The notes beneath the pieces are model-generated. The model was not told the origin of the DNA. It did no database searches and saw only the letters and a program-made list of their open reading frames with translations. Below, piece by piece: positions 56,967 through 64,000 of a stretch of 64,000 nucleotides of DNA. The stretch comes from Sanguinoderma infundibulare. Taxonomy: Eukaryota; Basidiomycota; Agaricomycetes; Polyporales; Polyporaceae. Within the stretch, counting starts at the first letter, position 1; every line of letters begins with the position of its first letter. The translations under genes were made by a program, and so were the position numbers. The stretch lies in contig JAVLRN010000010.1 of NCBI GenBank assembly GCA_032821775.1, positions 496,001 to 560,000 on the forward strand. The letters are read 5' to 3'.

Positions 56967-59155
56967 ATGGCGCTAACGAGTCCGGCAGCTGGCCTCGCTG
57001 CAGAGCTCGAGCAGCTCAAGGAGACCGCAGAGGATATGTATGTTGTGAATCTCTGTACTGGTAAGTTCTCTTCAAATTATCGCGCTGAAAGTATGGCTGA
57101 CTAGACCTCGCTATTTTAGCTGCTGCCGTTGCATGGCTAGGTTATGATATTTTGACTACGCTCCCAGAAGAGGTCGGTTCGGTCGATTCGTTCGAAAGGA
57201 GGCATAATGACCGACAGTCTCTCAGATATCATACGTCTGGAGGTACGTTTCCTTCAACAGTGCTGGAATTCCATACAATGATCTCCCGCAGGGCGAGGTG
57301 GTCTATCCCCAAGTTTCTCTACCTCTTTGTGAGATACTATCCATTACTCTCATTGTTGTAAGTCTTCCAGCCTTGCTATATGTGCGCAAGTGTCTCATGA
57401 ACGCATCCATACAGGCTTACTTTCATTGGTGCGGTGCTTCACAACTTCCCAGTCTTTTAATATTGACCAGTCTCACATCTTCTGCAGTTTCGACTAGCTG
57501 GGATGTCACCCTTCAGGTGAATCGTTTTCGCCTACCATCCCTGCGAAACTGTCGTTGACGCGACGCGCTTTTCCCACAGTTGTAAGATTGTTGCTTGTTT
57601 GACGTATTCATAGATTGAACTTGCCAACTTAGCTGTCAAGGATGGTTGTGGTACACTGCTTAGTACGTCCAGTAGTCGCAAAAGCCCGGCGCAACGATCT
57701 CAACCCGCCCTAACAGCAACGGGACCTTGCTTACCGCTTTCCTTGGGGAGGCCATGTTCCTGATGCGGCTATATGCGGCGTATCAACGAAGCAAGCCAAG
57801 TGCGTCCCCATATGCTCTAACGAACGCTAAGTTGACATTTGTCCAATAGTACTTGTAGTCATTATCTGTCTGTACACCAGTACGCTCTTTCTCGCAATTC
57901 GGAATGCAAGGTGCTGACAAACTCTTGCGTAGCTGAGCTGGCTGTACGTTTGGCCATCCCCTTACCCTGTTCCTGTGAGGTATTGAATCCATTTTTGAAA
58001 GATCGGCATCGTTACCGCCACACTCATTGTGACTTCCCTGGACGTCTTCGAGCGACCCTCCTTCATACCATTCCCCGGATGTCTCGTGGAGCCCCCTAAC
58101 CACGCTAACTTGGCCATCCTAGCCTGGTACGTCTGCATCTCGCCGTTGTAGCCGCTCTCCTGTCAAAGTATAACAGTAGCTTGTTAGGTCGGTGGCCCTC
58201 GGCACTACTTGTAGGTTTTCGCCCCGTGCTTCTGACCCAAGGGCGCGGTGCTGAATCTCTGTGGAAATTAGGCATATACTTTCTCCTCATACTGTACAAA
58301 TTCGCCTACTCAATATCGCTCAAGAGAGGCGAGACCTTGTCAAGTAAGGTCCCTATATGGGAGCTGGGAACGATCAGCCCCGTTATATACGCATTTCTGC
58401 GAGATAGCGCGTTCTACTTTTTTCTGTGAGTGCGAATCGCCGAATCCTCATCATTTAACTACGCTGACGCTTGCGTACGTTTTAGGGTGTTCGGTGAGCG
58501 CTCCCATTATTCTCGTTGCAACTCTTTGCTTCGTACCTAACCTCAGATGAATGGACAACAACAGCCGGGAACCTCATCAACCTCCTACTCGAAATCATCT
58601 TCCGAGGGCGCCCGCTCACGACCATGGGCACGAATTGGCTCTCCGCCATCTACTCCGTCTCTGTGAATTTCCTGCCAAAATTGCACCGCCTACAGTCCTT
58701 CTCAACGTCATTTTAGGCATCGCGACTGTGTCTCAACACACGAGAGTCGCTCCAGCGCCTCCGTTTCCAGCACGACACCGGCTGGTTCGACGACTTGGAC
58801 GACCCCGACGACCCGACCGCCGGGAGCAGCCGTCATCTCAGTCCGCGCAGAGGCCAAGTGCAAGTCCTCGGCACCAGGACGAACTCTCCTACCTTCGTGC
58901 TCGCGCAGAGCGACGGTAAGGTCGGCTTGCAGCGGTCGAGTAAGCTTCTATTGCCGAAGGCTGCGATCGGAACTGACGTGAACATGTGCAGCGTTCGAGT
59001 CGGATAGGAGACAGTCAGAACTCCTCACGCCTCCCTCTACGCCGACGGACAAAAAGCGGGCGTCCTCGGCGATCACGGAGGATTACGAGGATTACGAGCT
59101 CGTCGAGGTCGTGCCGTGGTCGGCGCCCCACCAGCCCGTCCGCGAAACGATGTGA
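56967..59155 (+). CDS. DUF6533-domain membrane protein
   Basis: A basidiomycete-specific multi-pass protein of unknown function. The start MALTSPAAGLAAELEQL at 56967 is chosen; an in-frame ATG at 56898 is possible. The DUF6533 core is assembled over four exons as AAAVAWLGYDILTTLPEE, then ISYVWR on a 17-nt exon (57226-57242), then ARWSIPKFLYLFVRYYPLL. Several short hydrophobic exons follow to about 58650, not all of which I could join with certainty. The C-terminal tail is clear: LCLNTRESLQRLRFQHDTGW, FDDLDDPDDPTAGSS, then after an intron AFESDRRQSELLTPPSTPTD and a final YELVEVVPWSAPHQ before TGA at 59153. The Arg/Ser/Asp-rich cytoplasmic tail is usual for the family. The predicted location is a membrane, and the ligand or partner is unknown. 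Confidence 0.75.
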
Positions 59156-60037
59156 ACCAGGGACATTCCGTTTGGACGTTTCTGATGCCGCTTCAGCTCC
59201 GTCGCACTTGCTTCGCTTTTGCTTTCTAGACCGGACATGCATACCGCAGTGGACTCGCGCAAGTATCCATAGATGTAGTACAACAGCAATGTCCGATTAG
59301 CCTCGGTTCGGCCGAGATTTCGCGAACACGGTTCGTCGAGGCAGGTGTTATTCAGTCTCTGGACGTCAGCCTCGATTACAGGTGTGTTATACACGTTCGT
59401 TTGCATGGTTGATGCGCAGTGCCACTGAACCTTTAGGTATCCCCCGCCTGTCCCATCAGACGATGTTCACCGCGGCATAAGACGGGAACCGCGTCCGGTC
59501 TGATATACATACACCTTGTGCGCCGAGTTGCCGTTCGGGCCTGTGTCCGAGATCTGCAGCATCAGTTGCAAGCCTCGATCCTATGCCCAGGACATGGACG
59601 ATCGGTGAGCCAACTGTCGACGTTTCAGGCCCGATTGTCAGAATGTGGACGGAACCCTCTCGAGGGACGAACTAGCATCAAACCCGGCCTTATAGCGTCC
59701 AAATACGCACGAACATTCTCTAGAAGGGTCTTCCTGACCGTGGCCGAATAATTTTCGACTTCCTCTCTGTGTGGTGGACGGCTAACAAAACTCGCCATGT
59801 CGATTGCCCCGCCGTGAGCTGGCAGCAGCCTGAGCCGATTGCGTCGCCCCGTTGTCTGCCTCATCCTCGATCGGTCTCCGTTGCTGACCATCGCCCGACA
59901 CTGCTGACAGCCCATTCTTCCCTATATAATGCAGGAGGGTCGGTCGTCGTTTCCCTCGCTGCTCTAGCCTCTTCAGCCTTCAACCTTCAAGCCCCGCGAC
60001 GTCGCTCCCACTCCCCACTCGAGGTCATCTATCAAGA
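59156..60037. other. Intergenic region
   Basis: Contains the promoter of the secreted-protein gene that follows (TATATAATG near 59921). No gene is recognised. Confidence 0.5.
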
Positions 60038-61129
60038 ATGCGCTTCGACTTCGCTATCGGTGCGGCTGCCTTCCTCGCTGCAGGGTTGGGTCTTGCGGTG
60101 GCTCAGTCCCGGACGTTGTTTTCCGAGTCGAGTCGCCGGATGACCAGCGACGTCTGTGCGAACGTCGATGGGCCGTTTGAGGTCCAGGGGCCCGCAGCCA
60201 CAGACCCGGTGGTGAACTTTGGAAACATCCGTGAGTGTTTCCTCTGTCGGCTCTTCTCCTGCCGTTCGAGCCGCTCAACCGTACGCCCAGATATGTGCAC
60301 GTGTGTTTCCAAGATTCACACCCTCCTCGAGACGGACCCGGTAGTGAAGGCGGTAAGTCCGTCAGCCGCGCCTCGCCGTGCATGCATTTACCTCGCCACG
60401 ACTAGGCTGTGCAACGCTTTGGGGCACCTGCAGCGGCAGAGGCGCTTGAGGACATGGTAAGCCGCATATCATTTCCAGTCGTCTCTCGCTCGTCCAAACG
60501 CACGCGACCAACAGATCACCGAGGCCGCCGAGGGCGTCACCTGCTGGTACCCCGAGGGCACAATCCCGGTCTGCGACGCCAACGACGCCTGCGCCTACAC
60601 GTGCGGCAACGGCTTCACGGTCTCGCACAAGACCAAGGAATGCGTCTGCGAGGAGCCCAAGTCCGTGTGCGGCGACAAGTGCACGCTCTGGTGCCCGAGC
60701 CCGTCCGCCGCCTGGCCAGCGCACCACACGACCCGGGCTGTGGCGGCGCGCGACCGCGTCGCGCTGAGGCGCAGGATGTGTCCGCGCGACTACACCGTCT
60801 GCGGCGTCTTCGAGAAGAGGGGGCGGGTGGGCGAGCCGTGGGAGTGCGTCGACACCAGGCACGAGCTCGAGAGTTGTGAGTGCTTTCGTTTTTGCGGGCG
60901 ATCGGTCGCGCATGCGCATGACTGTGAGTTGACGTTGCTTGGTGTAGGTGGTGGCTGCATGCAGCCGTTCGATGCCTCCTCGCCGCGCGGGGTGGACTGT
61001 ACGGCTATCCCTGGCGTGGCGGACGTGTCGTGCAGGGATGGGTCGTGCGTTGTGAGCCGGTGCATGTCTGGGTACGCGGTGACCGAGGACCGCACGGGGT
61101 GCGTCGAGTCGCGCAGGCGAGCGCATTAG
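60038..61129 (+). CDS. Secreted cysteine-rich protein with CPL1-like domain
   Basis: A signal peptide is evident (MRFDFAIGAAAFLAAGLGL, cleavage likely after AVAQS). The exons join as VVNFGNI / HMCTCVSKIHTLLETDPVVKA / AVQRFGAPAAAEALEDM / ITEAAEGVTCWYPEG. A Cys-rich block follows (CDANDACAYTCGNGFTV, ECVCEEPKSVCGDKCTLWC). The C-terminus fits the CPL1-like domain: ELESC, then GGCMQPFDASSPRGVDCTAI, PGVADVSCRDGSCVVSRC and GYAVTEDRTGC. The domain is named after a secreted Cryptococcus protein. A general secreted role is inferred; its target here is unknown. It ends RRRAH at 61129 and is convergent with the carbonic anhydrase gene, 393 bp apart. Confidence 0.82.
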
Positions 61130-61522
61130 AGCGGGTGCTCCATCATTCAGGGATTCCTAGGGAAGCTGGGAACGATTCGGGACATTCGTGAAGTGGTTTG
61201 CTTTGGGGATTTGCGGTTCTGGACAGTTAGTTCATCATGGACGCTTTCTTCGTTTGGGGATTCTGCTCCGCTAGTTCCGGCCGCACTCCCTTCATGACTT
61301 GATCACAGCGACGATTACCTAGTGAATCTGTCGCCATATGTGCATGTTTGTTTATCGAGGCTATGGCTCTCTGTTAAGTTCAGGCTATAATACATGTCGA
61401 CATGAGCAACTTCTCCCATCTTACATTGCTTGGCCCAATGTCGCGAACCCATGACGCCGCCGCCAAATCAATGACGCTTCCGCCAAGTCCCAAGGACATG
61501 GGCTCTGGCGCACGCTATGCGC

Positions 61523-62130
61523 TCACACCTCGCTCACGACCCCTGTCTTAATGTCGAACGTGAACCCGCGCGTGCCCTTCTTCAAAGCGTCGGTCAGCAG
61601 GTCGCTCTTCTTCACGAACTCGATGTCGTCCAGCACGCTCTCGGCGAGCGTCCTGTTCCCAAACGCGCCCGTCTCCCAAGCCTGGATCTCGGCCTTCTTC
61701 TCAGGGTACCTGTCGAGCACTAAGTGAGCAGCACCGACGAACAAAATCACCGCCGACTGGAGAGAGGGACGGAGACCTACCGAGCAGCGAGGTCCGCCTT
61801 CATCTTTTCCTCCTTGAAGTGCAACCCGCCGCAGTCGGTGTGGTGCACGATCATCAGCTGCTTGAAATGCCCATACCCGAGGAAGGCGTCGATGACGACG
61901 ATGTCCTTCAGGATCGGCTTGACGTGCCCGGCCGCGGTGCGGAAGACGATGGCGTCGCCCGGCTTGAGGCCGAACATTTCCTCGGGGGGCGAGCGCGGGT
62001 CGCAGCACGACACGATCGCAATAGTGGGCATAGCCATGCCGGCGGGGGGCATCTCGGCAAAGGTGAGGCGCGGCTTAAACGCGGGGAGGGAGGCTTTGTT
62101 CCTCTCGAGGAGCTCTGCAACGGAGACCAT
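61523..62130 (-). CDS. Beta-class carbonic anhydrase
   Basis: Interconverts CO2 and bicarbonate. It starts MVSVAELLERNKASLPAFKP at 62130. The zinc site is visible as the first Cys with its Asp/Arg dyad in AIVSCCDPRSPPEEMFGL and the His-Cys pair in LMIVHHTDCGGLHF. The substrate-loop RTAAGHVKPILKDIVVID lies between them. One intron (donor GTAGGT after GCTCG, acceptor GACAG before GTACCC) joins ADLAAR to YPEKKAEIQAWETGAFG. It ends FDIKTGVVSEV and TGA at 61523. No organelle-targeting segment precedes the chosen ATG, so it is probably cytosolic. At about 175 residues it is typical for compact fungal beta-CAs. Confidence 0.92.
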
Positions 62131-62268
62131 GATGGAGTTTGTGGCGGACTGTGGTTGAGTGGTCGATGGGTGGAGGAGGAACGCAGTCGGTACAGGGGTT
62201 GAACTCGACGGGATTATAAGTACATACCTGAGGAGGGAATGGTGACGTACATGGGCATCATCATACAA

Positions 62269-63176
62269 TCCGCCAAGCCCCGAGGTTGGTTGGATATGTG
62301 ACGGTTAATTTACTTCGCTTCGGATCCAGCGAGTAAATATTTCTCGGAGGACCAATTTATTCGTGAGAGGCGTTCGTGAATGCCCAGCATAACCTGAATA
62401 GACATTGATCAGGAGAGCGCAGAGTGGTAAGAGGTCCCCCATGCTGTAGCTCATCTCTGGCAGACGAACGTCACTGCGTTCCTCTTTCTAGGGGCATACG
62501 AACATTGGCCCAGAAGATCCAGATCTTAGAGGGAGGATCAGCAGGCTGTGTTTGCATACTCGTGGCGATACGCATGCAGCTGCCCTTCAACCCAAACCGT
62601 GTCCGGTCGGGTCATGTTCCTATACCCCTCGTGTACGAAAGTCTAAGAGCGGTGCATCGTAATGGACTGCCTAGAGCTGTTTCCGTGCCTCACGTCAACG
62701 ACCCGTTTAACGTTGAAGTACTCAATCTGCATAAATCATGTCCTTCCGCATCTGACAAGGACAAAAGGTTCCTGTACATACACCATTCCTTGGTCCTCCT
62801 CACCCGGTATTCACAAGGCGATGAGACTCAGAAATCATCCCGCTGAGGTAGGCGCAGGAGTCGCCGCAGCATGCTCTTGGACGCTTGGGCGTGCGGTGGT
62901 GGTTGAGCGCAGAGTCAGAGTCGACACAAGTGCCGCCGTCTGGACTTGTTGGGATATTTGGAGGCCGACCTCAGAGAGACGGACAGTGAGTACAAGCCGC
63001 TGAGCTCGATCATCCATCTGCTCCTGCTGGAAACCAATCCCTTGAACGCGAACACCAGCCGGATGCTTCTGCGCGAGCGGGCTCATTGGGAGCGATCCGC
63101 AGCTCCGAGGGGTACATTTCCGCGAGTGCGGTTTGCCGCAGACCAGCCCTCGCTGATCCTTCCGTCTCCGGGGCAG
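62269..63176. other. Intergenic region
   Basis: Nothing is clearly recognised. The right end may contain decayed upstream exons of the CPL1-like pseudogene (an LRETDSEY-like string near 62970 recalls LLETDPVV). Confidence 0.45.
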
Positions 63177-63710
63177 ATCGTAGAGACGGGCAAGAGATGC
63201 AAGTACCCCGAGCGCGCCGTCACGGCCGCGCAGCGTGCTCGCAAAAACCGGTCTGCTCGTCGTTGTGCGACAACGGTTACACGCAGGCGAGCAGCTGCCA
63301 GTCCCGCAGGTCGAGTGTAACGGGGAGTGCAAAGCGTCGTGCCAGAACGCGAGCTTCGTCACCCCGGGCCAGCATGCGAGACGGAGGAAAGGACGAACCA
63401 GGTGTGCTCGGTTGGCTATACAGCGTATGGGCTGTGTGAGTAGCAAGGCCCAGGGAGAATGAAAGGTCCATCCATGGAAGCGCGTCGACACCGCACATAT
63501 CCTGGAGAGCTGTGAGTGATATCACTGGTGGCTGAAATGAGGGTGGCTACTTACGTGATAGGTGGCAGGTGCATAATATCTCTTGATTCACTTTCGTCGA
63601 GAGGTGTGGACTGCTCGTAAATTCCGGGAGGTGTGGAGGTCTCTTGCGTAGAGGGTGCTTGCACTGTGGAGAGGTCCTAAGTAGCCATTAGGCTACGCGG
63701 TTTCGGAGGA
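63177..63710 (+). pseudogene. CPL1-like secreted protein, decayed copy
   Basis: This is a degenerate paralogue of the gene at 60038-61129, in the same orientation. After a CAG acceptor it reads IVETGKRCKYPE (parent ITEAAEGVTCWYPE). The frame then shifts to KPVCSSLCDNGYTQASSC (parent DACAYTCGNGFTV), then ECKASCQNASFVTPGQH, and later LESC before an intron. The final exon reads GVDCS, a TAA (63618-63620), IPGGVEVSCVEGACTVERS, another TAA (63678-63680), and after a shift GYAVSED. At least two frameshifts and two stops mark it as non-functional. Confidence 0.75.
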
Positions 63711-63745
63711 TGGCAGTACTTGCGTACCTCTACGCACATGGTGCT

Positions 63746-64000
63746 TCAACTACAAATTCGCTTGGAGAGGGAGCCTATCCTGCAGAGGACTCCTGTTTGA
63801 TTGGAGCAGTCCCAGGCAACATCGAGATGGTCGCCATCGAGTGTATGTCGCGGGGATAAGTGTCTTCCAAAAGCTGGGAGACTCACAGTGCGTGGGAAAA
63901 CGCCAATCTGGTCTAGATAAGATGTGACGGTACGAAGTCGAGTCGTGGCATCTCTCCTCGTTGCGAACATCAGCAAAAGTGCGGAACGGGCGGGCTTCAA
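63746..64000 (-). pseudogene. Third copy of DUS3 first exon and promoter (runs off window)
   Basis: The minus strand from 63837 reads MATISMLPGTAPIKQE, matching the DUS3 first exon. It then continues into sequence matching DUS3 intron 1 (GGATAGGCTCCCTCT, then CGAATTTG, then AGTTGAA), and loses similarity at about 63750. Upstream, 63838-63964 resembles the spacer of copy A (GCCACGACTCG, ATCTTATCTA, CAGCTTTTGG). By analogy with the other two copies, a plus-strand P450 may lie beyond the window end. Confidence 0.75.

Noticed and set aside
1..64000. CRISPR arrays, bacterial operons or ribosome binding sites
   Set aside because: The window is eukaryotic, with spliceosomal introns in nearly every gene, and no regularly spaced repeat array was seen.

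Overview
The window is nuclear DNA of a filamentous basidiomycete, most likely a wood-decay type agaricomycete. The genes are compact and intron-dense: introns of about 45-75 nt with GT-AG ends and CTAAC/CTGAC-like branch sites. The gene content also fits: a DUF6533 membrane protein, a HET-domain fragment, duplicated cytochrome P450s, a Cpl1-like secreted protein and a chromodomain Ty3/gypsy retrotransposon. The coding calls come from conserved motifs and from splice-compatible joins that I made by eye.

Layout. 1-3.3 kb: mostly featureless, with one unrecognised partial gene. 3.4-9.6 kb: biotin protein ligase (-), a small membrane protein that may be promethin/LDAF1-like (-) and RNA polymerase III subunit RPC34/RPC6 (+). 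10.7-14.3 kb: cytochrome P450 copy A (-) facing a detached copy of the DUS3 first exon (+). 14.8-26.7 kb: the epoxide-hydrolase N-terminal region, split by an 11.5-kb LTR retrotransposon (15015-26494, coding on -). 27.5-30 kb: a coiled-coil membrane protein with tandemly duplicated exons. 30.9-33.6 kb: a Ser/Thr kinase. 35.2-37.8 kb: a 2-oxoglutarate/Fe(II) dioxygenase gene behind a broken partial copy. 38.1-41.3 kb: a HET fragment and P450 copy B. 42.2-45 kb: tRNA-dihydrouridine synthase DUS3. 45.2-47.9 kb: a UBA-UIM-USP protein resembling USP25/28 with no visible catalytic cysteine. 48.6-53.7 kb: serine palmitoyltransferase LCB2 and UDP-glucose 6-dehydrogenase. 57-59.2 kb: a DUF6533 protein. 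60-64 kb: a Cpl1-like secreted protein, a beta-carbonic anhydrase, a decayed Cpl1-like copy and a third copy of the DUS3 first exon running off the end.

The housekeeping genes (BPL1, RPC34, DUS3, LCB2, UGDH, carbonic anhydrase) appear mostly intact and serve unrelated pathways. The accessory stretch from about 10 to 42 kb is dominated by duplication and decay. A P450 plus shared-promoter plus DUS3-exon-1 segment is present as two direct copies, and a third inverted copy starts at the right edge. I do not see a coherent new multi-gene system. The most unusual signals are the USP-like protein without its catalytic cysteine, exons of 12-18 nt in five genes, the dispersed DUS3 first exon, and a retrotransposon whose checked in-frame stops are all TGA where CGA is expected and which carries an extra ORF behind its integrase.
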